Of a stretch of DNA of 64,000 nt, positions 22,160 to 33,759 are shown in pieces. The position numbers were made by a program, and so were the translations under genes. The stretch is taken from the NCBI RefSeq assembly GCF_963678635.1, contig NC_087065.1:66435374-66499373 (forward strand), written 5' to 3'. Under the pieces are notes generated by a model. The model saw only the letters and a program-made list of their open reading frames with translations, ran no database searches and had not been told where the DNA came from. This DNA is from Symsagittifera roscoffensis (lineage: Eukaryota; Xenacoelomorpha; Acoela; Convolutidae). How positions within the stretch are numbered: position 1 is the first letter of the stretch; each line of letters starts with the position of its first letter.

Positions 22160-23640
22160 TAATGAGAAGATTTTAATTAATCAAAGGGGTTTCTGAAATT
22201 TTATTATTTTCAATATTGTAGATTGTGGAATAAAAGTTTTATAACTTTTTCGTGGTTGACCTCTGAGTCGCTATGATTTGCGTTGTTGCTATTTTTCTGG
22301 TAATAATGTTTTTCTTCTAGTTTGAGATTAATCATTTGTTTTTGAGGTATTTGTTTTCGGATAAGTTTCATGTTTTCTTTGTGAATGTTTTTAGTGATTT
22401 GTTTTTATTTTGATTCGGGTAGAGATAATGAATAATTCAAGAACTGACTTTTTGTTGGTTGTCAATATTGAGTCCTGTAATTGGTTGTTTTTTCTACAAT
22501 ATTGAGTCCTGTAAAGGAGTACAATTGTGTTGATTCGCGAAGGGCGTATTCATTTGAATAAAATGGTAAAAGTTTGTTTCTGTTGAGTTTTTTTTGTTAG
22601 GATCAATAAGTTTATTTGTAACATCGGTGGGCTTTCAAATTCTTTAGTATGGTCCTTTGCGGATAGTTTCTAAATTTTTAGATATACCTTTCTGTATTCT
22701 AAAGCTTGGGATTAAGACATATATCCTTTTTTTAAATTAGTAGCTAGTGTGGAACGTGATATTATTTGCGATTGAATAATTTGTCTTTGTAATAATGTTT
22801 TGACGCTTTTTTGATAAATTTTTTATGTTTTTTATCTCGGTTTAAAATCCATTCTGTATGCGTTCCAGAGTCTAATTTTAGGATTCGTGGGTGATGAAAA
22901 TGATCTTTGTTGTGTGTATGTAGTGGTAAAATGTAACAAGTGGAACCTTTGTAGGTTGAAAATAACCTTGTGCGTTTTTTGAGGAGTTTGTTGTGAACAT
23001 TATTGGTTTCCGTGGTTTTTGATTGAAAACCATTTCATATGGAGATAATCCTTGAGTTGTTGTTTTTTGTGAATTATATGCTTATGGTAATAGCTTTACG
23101 TCAGTTGGCTATCCAGTGTTCAAACCTGGCTATCCAGTGTTCATCAAGTGTTGTGTATGCATAATAAGCAATAAATTGTGGTACAGTGTTGATTGCTACG
23201 TAGTGAGTAAATGCATCAATTATAACCATTATGTATGAAATTCCCTCTGAAGAGAGCGATATAGGGCCTTTTGTATCAAATGATATCCTGTGATTCAAAT
23301 ACAATCTTTGTCCTTTAAAATTGTGTTTTTCTGCGAAATGTTTTTGGTGTTTGTGCGTTTGTTTGTTTGTTTGTTTGTTTGTTTGTTTGTTTGTTTGTTT
23401 AATTGACACGTTATGCAATCATTGCTTAAGACTTTTATCCAAAACGATGCATTTGGAAAGTAGAAGTTATGATTTGATTTGATTTTATGATAATAGATTT
23501 TTTTTTCTCATCCAGCAAGTCTTTTTGTATTTAAGGAATGTGAAAAATGAATTGCTATCAAGATCATACTTGATAGTAGAGAGTATATTTTTGTTTCTGG
23601 GGGTAAGATATTCCAAGTGATCAGTGTTTTCTTTTATTGT
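22160..23640 (-). pseudogene. Integrase with deletion and tetranucleotide-coded NKQT run
   Basis: The minus-strand frame 23,101-23,418 (105 codons) reads HNVSIKQ followed by four and a half NKQT repeats from the TTTG array, then the integrase core with the first Asp (MVIIDAFTHYVA). It is cut by the same deletion as 11,048. The second Asp and Glu are missing. Confidence 0.8.
23358..23397 (+). repeat. (TTTG)10 microsatellite within integrase
   Basis: Ten TTTG copies, followed by TTTA, against eleven in the paired copy at 11,305. Confidence 0.95.
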
Positions 23641-24957
23641 TGTTTGTTAAACTTTCGAAAAAAATGTTTTATTTCCTAGATTTGGGATACCTGCTTTTAT
23701 AGGGTTTGTTTTATAATTATGCCAGAACTTGAGTTGTCTATTGACGGGGTCAAATTATGATAATTTTGTAGTATTTCTAACGTTATTGTTTCTTGGACCG
23801 GTAAGAAAATCTTTTTGGATTTCGTTTTGTGAGAGAGGTTTTTTGTTTAAAGGGTCTTGTAGATTCAAAGTTTTATTTGTGGTGTATTTGGAATATAACT
23901 CAGCTGGTTCTGGTAAATTTATATTATCAATAAATTTTCTTTTTCCATTCAAGGAAAAGGTTTTTCCGATATAAATTTTGTTCTGGTGATTTTTGTTGTG
24001 AGTTTGTTTTTGGTCCATGATGATTATGGTATTGGTTAATTGTAAATTTTCGTAAAACATCAACTTCGTAATTGTTATTTTGGCAATCGAGGTATAATGG
24101 AAAATATTCCTATTTATTTATTTATTTATTGTCGTAATCTGTTTTTACTGCATACTTGCATTCTAGTTGTGGTGATGTTTCGTCTTTTGCAAGAAAGAGT
24201 TTTGTATTTTGCGGTTTTTCTATGGATGTTTTCCGTGTTATTAATTCTGCTGGTGTTTTTCGACTAAATGTGTTTGGTACAGCAGGGTTTTTTCCTGCTG
24301 TCCAAACTACTTGCAGGTTTGGAAATTTCATTAAGACAAGTTGAAATCTATACACATTAAACTTTGGGTTAGTTTTTTTGTGAGAATCGATAAATTATTG
24401 GTTTATGATCTGTAAATGAAATTGTTGGTTGTTTTGATCCAAGGTTAAAAAATTCTTATTCTATGAGTGTAAAAGCTTTACATTCTCTCATAAACGTAGA
24501 GGGTCTAAATTCTGCTTTTTTGAAAAGTCTCGAATTTGCTGATATAAGATTCATCTTGTTTATTTCTTTATGCAATTGTAAGAGTCAATTGCTAATTCCA
24601 AAATTAGCGGTGTCACACATTGCATAGAATGGTTGATCTGGATCTGTGACTATGTCTGCTATTTGTTTTGTGAGGAGAGTTTTTATTTCGTCAAAACGTT
24701 TTTGATGTTCTAATTTCCATTCAAATTTACTTCGCGTCCAAGAACATTATAAAATGGTCTTAGGTATGATTGCATTTTATAAACAAAGTGACTTAAAAAG
24801 TTTAACATTAAAAAAATTATTGGGTCTTCTTTTTAATTGATGGTGGTTGAAGTTTTAGAATTGCATCTATTCGTAACTTCAATGGAGTAATTGTGTTACT
24901 TTTAATAATATGTCCAAGGAATTTAACACGAGTGAGAACAAAATGTGATTTGTCTGG
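23640..24957 (-). pseudogene. Linker, RNase H and RT remnant (divergent)
   Basis: Minus-strand frames 23,755-24,063 (linker, LNLQDPLNKKPLSQNE) and 24,122-24,355 (RNase H end, LQVVWTAGKNPAVPNTFSR) are followed by RNase H start and RT thumb to the fusion at about 24,957. All frames are broken. Confidence 0.75.
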
Positions 24958-25990
24958 CTAGAAGTAGTGGGTGATGAACTAAAATATTTAGTTTTACTGT
25001 TACTTCGAATTTAAGTGTTAAGTTATCTTGAGTGAGGATTTGTATATCGTGTTCTTGTATATCTTTGTGAGTATCGTGTCTGTATTGCAATCGGTTTAGT
25101 GTCCATTTATGTAATCTTTTACTATCAAGATGTTTGTTAAATAGGGGAGTTGTGCTAAAAATGTTTTCTAGTCTTATTGTAAAGGGGTTTTCGTGCTTAG
25201 AAGTTCTCGATCACTATCGTCTAGATTTGCAGGGAAATTTAACCGGAACGTAGTGTTTGGTGTTTGAACTGTTAATCAAGGGGTTGAAGGGATAAAGAGG
25301 TATCAGATGAAATGTCAATGGGGTCGTTTACCAAGTTCAGTTCGCTTTGTGAAATCCTTGTGTCATCCAATGTGGAAGACGTTGTGTTGATGTGGGAGGA
25401 TTAAAAGTGTTTTCACGAATTTGTTCAAAGTTGGCGTTGATCCTAAATAGTCCGATGGAATATTTGGGAAATTTTGTTGAGCAATTGTTTGCAGTGGTGG
25501 GGGAGTACTTTGGATTGTATTACTGAGAGATCCAAAGTGTTGAAGAGGGTGATGAAGGTATATTAAAATGACCTCTGGGGGTTGCAATGTTCCGATTTCG
25601 TCGGGATGGAAAATTTGTCTATCTTTTGTAGATGTGAAATACCGTTTTTGGCTTGATGTCTAGTTCTGTTAAGATCTTGTTGAAGTGAGGAGAAAATGTT
25701 ATATGTTAATTCGTTTTGTAGTTCACTTAGGGGTGCTTGACGAATTGCTGGTATCAAAGATTCGGATAAGCATACGTGTTTTTCTTCAAATGTAAAGAGA
25801 TTTTCTTGATATGAAGTACGTGTAGATGATTGGGGTTGGTTTTTTGGCTAGATGTTGTTGTTGGTGTTGGGGTTCCTGGGATGTAGTATTTGATGGAAAT
25901 TGTTTAATTGGTTGTTGATTAGCAAATTTGGATATATTGGTATTAATTTTTTTCTTAATTAAACCTATGTTATTTATAGTATTCTTCAAT
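24958..25990 (-). pseudogene. Env-position hydrophilic tail
   Basis: Minus-strand frames 25,786-25,989, 25,563-25,757 and 25,363-25,587 are consecutive pieces of one tail, in order from the membrane segment: KFANQQPIKQFPSN, then PLSELQNELTYNIFSSLQQD, then Pro/Leu/Thr-rich sequence. Small frame changes separate them. Function unknown. Confidence 0.5.
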
Positions 25991-26125
25991 AAAATGACCA
26001 GGAGAATTTTTGCTAATGCGAAAATAATTATTGCTTTTTTTTATATTTGCAAAATGTTAGGATGAGAGAGACTAGAAAAGTGAAAAAATTTACAAAAAGA
26101 AGGGAGATGTCTTTCTTAATAATTA
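25990..26125 (-). pseudogene. Env-position transmembrane segment
   Basis: Minus-strand hydrophobic pair matching 1,490-1,620 and 63,577-63,738 (FFTFLVSLILTFC type). Frame interrupted near the T-run at 26,035. Confidence 0.5.
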
Positions 26126-26880
26126 AATGTCGTAACATTTAAAAGGTTGTTGAACCTTCCTACCTGAGGAGGTGGTCCAGCCTTTTTGAGAAGTTATAGT
26201 AGGTTTATATGAGAGAATTGAAAATTAAAAAGAGGCTGCAAAAAGTTAGAAGTGAAAAGAAGAAGTGCTGTTTCTAGGGTGTTAATGATGAAAAATTAAA
26301 AATTTTGAAAAGTGTTGAAAAAATTGAAAGTAATTTTGAAATGATTATCTTAAAACATTGAACTGTTCTAGAGAGAAGCATTTGAGAGATGACTTGTTCC
26401 GTTGAAATAATTTTTTATTTATTTGGTTTGGAAATTTGGTGTGTTAGGATTGTATATTGAATGTTGACAAGTGGGTTGAGTGAAGGATATTTTTGGTGTC
26501 AAGTCAGGTTTTTTGTTAGGCTTATATTTTTATTTCCCTTTTGGGGAAATGTGTGGTGTAAGTTCAGAATAAATTTTTGATCGTTGTGCTGAGTGATAGA
26601 GGAGGGTGGTAATTTTTATATTATATTTATTTAAGTTGTCAAATATGAGGTTATTGCTGATTTGTGACCTGGAGATCTTCTAGTTATAGCTTCAGACATA
26701 TTTGATGTTAGCAATTTGTCGGCTAATAAAAGTGGTGTCAGAATGGGGTGATGTTTGAAACGGTTGTGGTTGGCTGTATTTAAATTAGTTGTTCAATTTT
26801 AAAAATGAAAGATTTAAAAAAATTATTTGAGTATAATGAAAAGATTTTAATTAATCAAAGGGGTTTCTGAAATTTTATTT
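26125..26880 (-). other. Degenerate env-position region
   Basis: Conserved with other units but stop-filled. A deletion near 26,500 (relative to about 1,990-2,085) shortens it. No gene is readable. Confidence 0.4.
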
Positions 26881-27460
26881 TTTCAGTATTTTAGATTAAG
26901 GAATAAAAGTTTTATAACCTTTTCGTGGTTGACTTCTGAGTCTCTATGATTTGCGTTGTTGCGATTTTTCTGGTAATATTGTTTTCTTCTATTTTGCGAT
27001 AAATCATTTGTTTTTGAGGTATTTGTTTTCGGATTAGTTTCATGTTTTCTTTGTGAAAGTTTTTAGTGATTTGTTTTTGTTTTGATTCGGGTAGAGATAA
27101 TGAATTATTCAAGAACTGATTTTTGGTTGGTTGTCAATTTCTGAGGTTTTTTCTACAATATCGAGTCCTGTAAAGGAATACAATTGTGTTGATTCGCGAA
27201 GGGCGTATTCAATTGAATAAAATAGTAAAAGGTTGTTTCTATGTTGAATTATTTGTTAGGATCAATAAGTTTATTTGTAACATCTGTGGGCTTTTAAATT
27301 ATTTATTATGGTCTTTTGCGGATAGTTTGTAATTTTTTAGATATACTTTTCTGTATTATAAAGTTTGGGATTAAGAAATATGTTCCTTTTTTTTAAATTA
27401 GCAGCTGGTGTGAAACGTGATTTTATTTGAGATTGAATAATTTGTTTTTGTAATAATGTT
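26880..27460 (-). pseudogene. Pol C-terminal basic tail
   Basis: The minus-strand frame 26,912-27,112 (66 codons) reads Lys/Gln/Thr-rich sequence (KQKQITKNFHKENMKLIRKQ). To the right is the motif EYALRESTQLYSFTGL (about 27,165-27,215), a family-typical end of integrase. Stops separate the parts. Confidence 0.6.
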
Positions 27461-28430
27461 TTGGAGGTTTTTTTTGATAAATTTCTTTGTGTTTTTTATC
27501 TCGGTTTAAAATCCATTCTGTATGTGTTCCAGAGGCTAATTTTAGGATTCGTGGGTGATGAAAATGATCTTTGTTGTGTGTATGTAGTGGTAAATTGTAA
27601 CCAACTGAACCTTTGTAAGTTGAAAAGAACCTTGTGCGTTTTTTGAGGAGGTTGCTGTGAACATTATTGGTTTCCGTGGTTTTTGATTGAAAATCATTTC
27701 ATATGGAGACAATCCTAGTGTTGTTGTTTTTTGTGAATTATATGCTAATGGGAATAGGTTTACGTCAGTTGACCATTCGTTATAATTGGTATCATTTCCA
27801 TTGATAATACATCGAAGGAAATCTTGTAGGGAACAATTTACACCTTCGACTAAAGCAAAATGCCATGGGGCATCAGATATTCAGGGTTTATGTTTAATAA
27901 TATAGAGATGGCATAATATGATGATGTCATTGCTTATGAATTCAGTACCATTATCTGTAACAAGGATTACTGGTAGTACAAACTTGGCTATCCAGTGTTT
28001 ATGAAGTGTTGTGTATGCTTAATAAGCAATACATTGAGGTACAGTGTTGATTGCTACGTAGTGAGTAAATGCATCAACTATAACCATTATGTGTGAAATT
28101 CCTTCTGAAGAGAGCGATATAGGGCCTTTTGTGTCAAATGATATCCTGTGATTGAAATACAAACTTTGTCCTTTAAAATCTTGTTTTTCTGTGAATTGTT
28201 TTTGATGTGGGTACGGTTTGATTAATTGACACGTTATGCAATCATTGCTTAAGACTTTTATCCAAATCGATGCATTTGGAAATTAGAAATTATGAATAAA
28301 ATTTTGAGTATGTTTTTTTTCTCATCCTCCATGTCTTTTTGTTTTTAAGGAATGTGAAAAATGAATTGCTATTAAGATCAAACTTAGTAGTAGAGAGGGA
28401 ATTTTTGTTTCTGGGGTAAGATATTCCAAG
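27460..28430 (-). pseudogene. Integrase, degenerate
   Basis: Core motifs on the minus strand are a first-Asp block near 28,060-28,095, a second-Asp block near 27,940-27,970 and the Glu block near 27,830-27,850. A TAA replaces a codon near 28,020 and several substitutions damage the core. No long frame remains. Confidence 0.75.
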
Positions 28431-28460
28431 AGATCAGTTTTTTCGTTTATTGTTGTTTTG

Positions 28461-28870
28461 TTAAACTTTCGATAAAAGTGTTTTATTTCCTAGAATTGGG
28501 ATACCTGCTTTTATAGGGTTTGTTTTATAATTATGCCAGAACTTGAGTTCTCTATTGACGGGGTCAAATTTTGATAATTTTGTAGTAATTCTAACGTTAT
28601 TGTTTCTTGGACCGGTAAGATTATCTTTTTGGATTTCGTTTTCTGAGAGAAGTATTTTGTCTAAAGGGTCTTGTAGATTCAAAGTTTTATTTGTGGTGTA
28701 TTTGGAATATAACTGGGTTGTTCTGGTAAATTTGTATTATCAATTAAATTTTCTTTTTCGATTAAAGGAAAAAATTTTTCCTATATAAATTTTGTTTTGG
28801 TGATTTTTGTTGTGTATTTTTTTTGGTCCATGATGATTATGGTATTGGTCAATTGTAAATTTTCGTAATA
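28461..28870 (-). pseudogene. RNase H-integrase linker
   Basis: The minus-strand frame 28,461-28,682 (73 codons) begins MNLQDPLDKILLSENEI and ends in the KAGIPILGNKT block, as in other units. Confidence 0.7.
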
Positions 28871-29410
28871 CATCTACTTCGTAATGGTTATTTTGGCAAT
28901 CGAGGTATAATGGAAAATATTCCTATTTATTTGCGTATTGTCGTAATCTGTTTTTACTGCATACTTGCATTCTTGTCATGGTGATGTTTCGTCTTTTGCC
29001 AGGAAGCGTTTTGTATTTTGCGGTTTTTCTATGGATTTTTTCCGTGTTATTAATTCTTATTAATTCTCCGTGTATTTTGACTAAGTGTGTCTGGTGAAGC
29101 AGGGTTTTTTCCTGCTGTCCAAACTACTTGTAGGTTTGAAAATTGCTTCAGACAAGTTGAAATCTATAAGTATTATGGTTTGGGTTTGTATTCTGTGAGA
29201 ATTGATAAATTATTGGTTTATGATCTGTAAACGAAATTGTTGGTTGTTTTGATCCGACGCTTAAAAATTCTTATGCTGTGAGTGTATAAAATTTAGCTTT
29301 ACATTCTCTCATGAACGTAGAGGGTCTAAATTCTGCTTTTGTGAAAAGTATCGAATTTGCTGATATAAGATTTAGTTTGTTTATAACTTTATGCGGTTGT
29401 AAGAATCAAT
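28870..29410 (-). pseudogene. RNase H, degenerate
   Basis: Minus-strand MCDAS-type start near 29,430 (shared boundary with RT), then LISANS and TDHKPI-type blocks. Stops throughout. The left breakpoint of the 6.4-6.7-kb duplication lies inside this domain, near 28,930. Confidence 0.7.
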
Positions 29411-30520
29411 TGCCAATTCCAAAGTTAGAGGCGTCACACATGGCATAGAATGGTTGTACTGGATCTGTGACTATGTTTGCTGTTTGTTTTGTCAAAACGT
29501 TTTTGATGTTCTAATTTCCATTCAAACTTCTTTCGTGTCCAAGAACATTACAAAATGGTCTTAGGTATGATTGCATTTTATAAACAAAGTGACTTAAAAA
29601 GTTTAACATTCCAAAAAAATATTGGGTCTTCTTTTTATTAGATGGTGGTTGAAGTTTTAGAACTGCATCAATTCGTAACTTCAATGGAGTAATTGTACTA
29701 CTTTTAATAATATGTCCAAGGAATTTAACACGAGCGAGAACAAAATGTGATTTGTCTGGGTCTGCTTTCATAATTTATTTAGTAAAATCTGGTTGTTTTT
29801 TCTAATACTTTGAGCATTTCTTGTTTTGTCTGTGATTGTAGAAAAAACATCGACTAAATATGTGATAACCAATTTTTCAAGTATAAATGGTCTAAAAATT
29901 TTGCTCATGAAGGTCAAAAAAGCTGCTGGTCCTATGAAAGTTTGAAATGTCTATAGAAGAGTCTATTAAACTCTTATTGTTGGTTTCCAATAACGAATGG
30001 TGTAAGTCGTCAAGATTGTTCATTTAGTGGCATTTGACTATATGCACTCTTCAAGTCAGCAGTAGTATAATAACGCCCTTTAGTTTAGTGAGTTTTACTT
30101 GGATTGGTTCTATGGGCCAACTGCATTTAGATTCATTTAGTAGGGAATTTAGATATTTTCCGTCTAAAACAATTTTTAGCGATTCGCTTTTAGCTCGAAT
30201 AATAATGGGATTTATAAAAGTGTTGTTTTTTGGTTTTTCTTCTTTGTTTACTGGTGATATGGTTTCGTTTTGTTCAAAAATAACTAGTAACCTATTTATT
30301 TTATCTTGTAGTGGATGTGTACTTTAATTGCTCGTTGTGTTTTGAAAATTTCGTCAAATTTAAGAGGAAGGTGTAATGGTGAAGGTATTTTACCAACATC
30401 AAATTTCGATGTAGCGTAAACTCTTGGGTATTTTAATAATTGTTTTGCTAATTAATCAAATTCTTGTTGATTGATTTGAGACTGTTGAAAATTGAACATT
30501 GTAAGAAAATGCTCTTATTC
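29410..30520 (-). pseudogene. Reverse transcriptase, inactive
   Basis: The minus strand carries RT from ATSKFDVGKIPSPLHLPLKF (about 30,360-30,420) to the thumb (29,511-29,771, starting MKADPDKSHFVLARVKFLGH). The catalytic box reads YLVD at 29,849-29,860, where active RTs have Y-x-D-D, so the first catalytic Asp of the box is lost. Conserved GPAAF-type and TTADL-type blocks lie near 29,920-30,060. Several stops are present. Confidence 0.85.
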
Positions 30521-31480
30521 ATTTGTTTATTTCGAGATTTGAAATGTAGGGGTTTTTGTGAAATAGTCAATTTTCCGTTCAGAATCATTTGTGATATAAC
30601 TAATAGATAATTTTCCTTATTTTAGTTGATTGAAAAATATCGTGTAGCTTTAAAATTTTATTTACTCTAAATGCTTTTTTTTTCAATCGGATGAATTGTT
30701 GCATTTGTTTCGCAAATTCCTAAAAGTCCTAGAGGTAATGTGATTTTATATGTAGAGTTGTTGTTCACATGTAGAGATATTGTATCTGAAATTGGTTCTT
30801 TTGTATACTTAATGGATGAAATTGCTGTTCTGAAAAACTTACGAATTGGTTTGAATTCAAGATGAGACATAAATAATTTTTGTTTAATCTGATCATTTTT
30901 ATATTGATATACGTGACTTATAGAGAAGTTATATAGGTGACCGGATAATGATGTTAAATTTTTGCGTTGTTGATTAAATATGGGATCAAGTTTTGAGAAA
31001 AATGGAAGCTGTTTATTGAGTCTTAGAGATATGTTTTTTATTCTTAAATATTTGTTTAGAGATCTATTAGAGATCTGTTAAAAAAAGAAAGTCGATTAAA
31101 GTTAGAGATCTTTTATATAATTTTGTATAATCTCTTTATCTGTAATTTGCTGCTTTTCAGGATGTTAATAGTGGGAACATATTTTTTGATACGCGGTATT
31201 CCAACATTATTGTGTTTTATATCTGTAAAGTGGAATATTTGTTTAAAAGCTTATTTTGTCTCAATGTTTGGGTTGGAACAAGGTATAATTGAACTTTTCC
31301 ATAATTTGTAAGACTTGACCCTTGTGCTGTGGCTAATTTACTCGAGGTTTTCGAAGGTGGAAGTTTTGCATGTAGAATTTGAATTTCATTCCATGTGGGA
31401 ATATTTATAATATTTGATTCTGCTCCTGAATCAATTAGGAACTCAATTTCAAGGTCTGGTGACTGGAAATCTTTACTCTT
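30520..31480 (-). pseudogene. Aspartic protease and PR-RT linker
   Basis: The minus-strand active-site motif is LIDSGAESNIINIPTWNEI, with Asp-Ser-Gly codons at 31,424-31,432. The linker frame 30,667-30,870 reads MSHLEFKPIRKFFRTAISSI and TYKITLPLGLLGICETNATI, found again in the duplicate at 37,299-37,568. Retroviral-type protease; frames broken between motif and linker. Confidence 0.8.
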
Positions 31481-32800
31481 TGGACTTTCTAAGAGTAGTG
31501 GAGTTGTCCAAAATTATATTGTGGTGGTTGAATTTTACTTGTCGTATTTTGATATAAAATACTCATATTTGAATTATTATTTCTAGCGTGTGTTGTTCAA
31601 TTTACGATATTTTGGCTTTTATTTGGTTCTTCGAGAATTTGTTGCATTGTTTTGGTAATAAATTGAATCGACTGGTGTTTTGTAATCATTTTCAATGTGA
31701 AGCTTGTTTATTAAAGCGTATTTTCTGTTTCCTTTTTGTCATCTGTAGTTTCATAATGTATGTGATTTAATTGTAATTCCGAGTTTTCTGTATTGTCAAT
31801 ACCGAGAGGGTCTGGTTGAATGTTTTCTGTTGAATGCACTTGTTTTTTTTCTTTCATTTTTTCGTGTACTACTTTTGTAGTTTTCACTAAAAGAAATTGA
31901 ATATTGAGTACTATTTTTATGTGGTGATTGAGAATAGTTTCTTTGTCTATTTGAGTAGTTTTTATTTTGATTCTAGAGTTATCTCGGGATCGATTATCGC
32001 TTTTTTTGTACTTTGGCCTATGGTTAGAGTAGTTTTGTGATCTATTATTAGATTAGTTTCAATTCCTATCGTTTGAATAATCTTGGCTTCGATTGTATGA
32101 TGAGTTTATGGAACAGTTTTTAGAATAGTATCTATTTCGATAGTTTGAATAAGAATAATTTCTATTATAGTTCGAGTATTTGCTTCTATTTGAATTTGAT
32201 CTTCAGTAGTTATGGCGATTTCAGTTATTTCGAGAATTTGATCTACTTTATATGTTTTGTGAATAGTTTCGTGAAATTTTTCCGTTAGGAGATCTTCCGC
32301 GAAAAAAATTTCGAGAAGGAGATTGTGGTCTAAAAATGTTGTAGCTATCTGGGCTGCTATTACTTTGAATGGTTTTATTTGGTAGATTTTGTGTTTTTTT
32401 TTCATGTAATGGTAAATTGATTTGATTGGTTCTCTGTGATTTTGTGGTTTATTTTGGTTATCCTGTTGTTTTAGTCTGCATTCAGCTAAGCTATGTCCAT
32501 ATCTACCATATTAGTTGCACCATTTTTTGAATAATGGCTTACCTTTGAAATTTTGATTATTCTTTTCAAAGGTGGTGCATATCTGGGTAATTTTGTCTTT
32601 TAATTTATTATCAGAGTCATAAGCGTTTCGATACTTTTTAAGCCGTCAATTAAAAGAGTCGCTAATTGTTTCTTGAGTTTGATTAATTGATTTTCAAGTC
32701 TTATATTTCATATTGCGTGATTATCATACGCTCCTCAAATTGTTAATTTTGGCAATTGGAGGAGATCAATAATTCTTGAACTTTCCAGTTTAACTATATT
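31480..32800 (-). pseudogene. Gag C-terminus with lost zinc knuckle
   Basis: The minus-strand CCHC nucleic-acid-binding knuckle lies at 32,478-32,519 and reads CN(stop)YGRYGHSLAEC, so the second Cys is Tyr and a TAA interrupts it. Downstream is an Arg/Ser/Asn-rich basic region (SRSNSRNNRNRHNY type). Upstream (32,640-32,790) is a helical segment with LENQLIKLKKQLATLL. The N-terminal Gag is absent. Confidence 0.75.
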
Positions 32801-33060
32801 TTGTAATTGTACCCTAGGTTATACCCATTTTTCCTGTTATATGGCCCAAAATTTAGCTTTCTTAAAAAAAGTTGTAGGGGTAAATATGTTTCACCCTCTA
32901 AAATATTTTTTCCAGTAACCAAATCACTAATTATATCGTCGTTTCTGAATTGGAAGTGTAATGGAGCCGTTTAGTTTATTAACCCACCCCAAATACGGAA
33001 ATTGTCCGTTCAGTTTTGCAAAATCTCAATAATGACTGGAGTTAGTGGCGCCGTTCATTC
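32800..33060. other. Spacer between retroelement and repeats
   Basis: No readable gene. The pattern is shared with 39,500-39,770. Contains TGGCGCCGTT-type short blocks near 33,050. Confidence 0.4.
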
Positions 33061-33560
33061 TATTGCCCATCCCAAATACTGAAAAAGTTCGTTCTAGTTT
33101 TGCAGAATCTCAAGTCGTGACGGAGAGGAATGTGTAATGGCGCCGTGCAGTCTATTGCACATCCCAAAAACTTAAATAGTTTGTTCTAGTTTTGCGAAAT
33201 CTCAATAATTCCTGTTGCAGTTCAAATCAATCTTAAATACTGACCAGTTCGTTCCAATTTCGTTCTAATTTTGTTCCAATTTCTGTTCAATATATACTGA
33301 CTGAAAACCTGAAACAAACTTCGAACAAAAAAACCCAATTACTGAAAATAGTTCGTTGCATTTGCAAAATCCCAAATACTGACAACAGTTTTTTGCAGTT
33401 GCAAAATCCAAAAAACTGACAAAAATCCGAATTACTGACAAAAAGTTCTTCAAAATCCCAAATACTGATTATAGGTCGTTCCAGTTCTGCAAAATTCCAA
33501 ATACTGACAATCGATAGTTTGTTGCAGTTCTGCAAAATCGCAAATACTGGCAATAACCAA
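33060..33560. repeat. Degenerate CCCAAATACTGA tandem repeat block
   Basis: About nine copies of a 40-60-bp unit of the form TGCAAAATCCCAAATACTGAC...AGTTCGTTGCAGTTC, for example at 33,067, 33,370, 33,457 and 33,500. Reading frames here (minus strand 33,265-33,553) are by-products of the repeat. Related units occur at 43,255-43,420 and 47,110-47,360 and within introns at 44,400-44,810. Confidence 0.8.
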
Positions 33561-33646
33561 TAGAAATGGGGATCTTAGGGATTTATGAGGATAATAACCG
33601 GGGATCTTGTTAAGTAACTCTCCACCTATTGCAATGGGGGAAGGGA

Positions 33647-33730
33647 GGGGAGTAGTTAACAAGGAACAAAATTCGTGGGGGAATTATAGGGGAGTAGATA
33701 ACAAGGTACAAAATTCGTGGGGGCATATTA
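33647..33730 (+). repeat. 42-bp tandem duplication with GTGGGGG core
   Basis: Two copies of a unit starting GGGGAGTAG(T/A)TAACAAGG (33,647 and 33,689) and containing ACAAAATTCGTGGGGG. Also present in the duplicate at about 40,005-40,085. Confidence 0.85.
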
Positions 33731-33759
33731 GGGTGGATATATCTTTATAGGTTGATATT

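Larger units (their letters stand above)
1..24957 (-). repeat. Higher-order tandem array of truncated Ty3/gypsy-like units (12,055-bp period)
   Basis: Sequence at position 1 recurs at 12,056, and corresponding landmarks stay 12,053-12,055 bp apart up to about 11,402/23,455, with only scattered substitutions and 1-2 nt indels. Each period holds three retroelement units read on the minus strand: 453-5,339, 5,340-8,152 and 8,153-12,507, then 12,508-17,393, 17,394-20,205 and 20,206-24,957. The units share domain order but differ in internal deletions, so the structure is a higher-order repeat like that of alpha satellite, built from a retroelement. Beyond 23,455 the third unit of the second period departs from its partner and is longer. 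Recent segmental duplication is the simplest cause; an assembly duplication cannot be excluded from sequence alone. Confidence 0.9.
20206..24957 (-). mobile_element. Retroelement unit gamma (second copy), divergent end
   Basis: Follows 8,153 onward up to about 23,455, then departs: 23,455-24,957 is longer than the matching 11,402-12,507 and keeps linker, RNase H and RT sequence that the first copy lost. This marks the edge of the 12-kb homogenised block. Confidence 0.85.
24958..32800 (-). mobile_element. Most complete retroelement copy (gag-PR-RT-RH-IN-env position)
   Basis: Reading leftward from about 32,800: Gag C-terminus with a damaged zinc knuckle, aspartic protease, RT, RNase H, linker, integrase, pol tail, membrane segment, hydrophilic tail. 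This order is that of Ty3/gypsy-type elements with an env-like third gene. Unlike the array units, RT continues past the DKSHF point (29,757) into the palm. Every gene is interrupted by stops. LTRs were not recognised at either end. Confidence 0.85.

Noticed and set aside
1-24957. Treating each unit as a separate insertion
   Set aside because: No LTRs or target-site duplications between units, and identical fusion points at several boundaries argue for tandem amplification.
33060-33560. CRISPR-like array
   Set aside because: Repeats are degenerate, irregularly spaced, without distinct spacers or cas genes, in a eukaryotic context.
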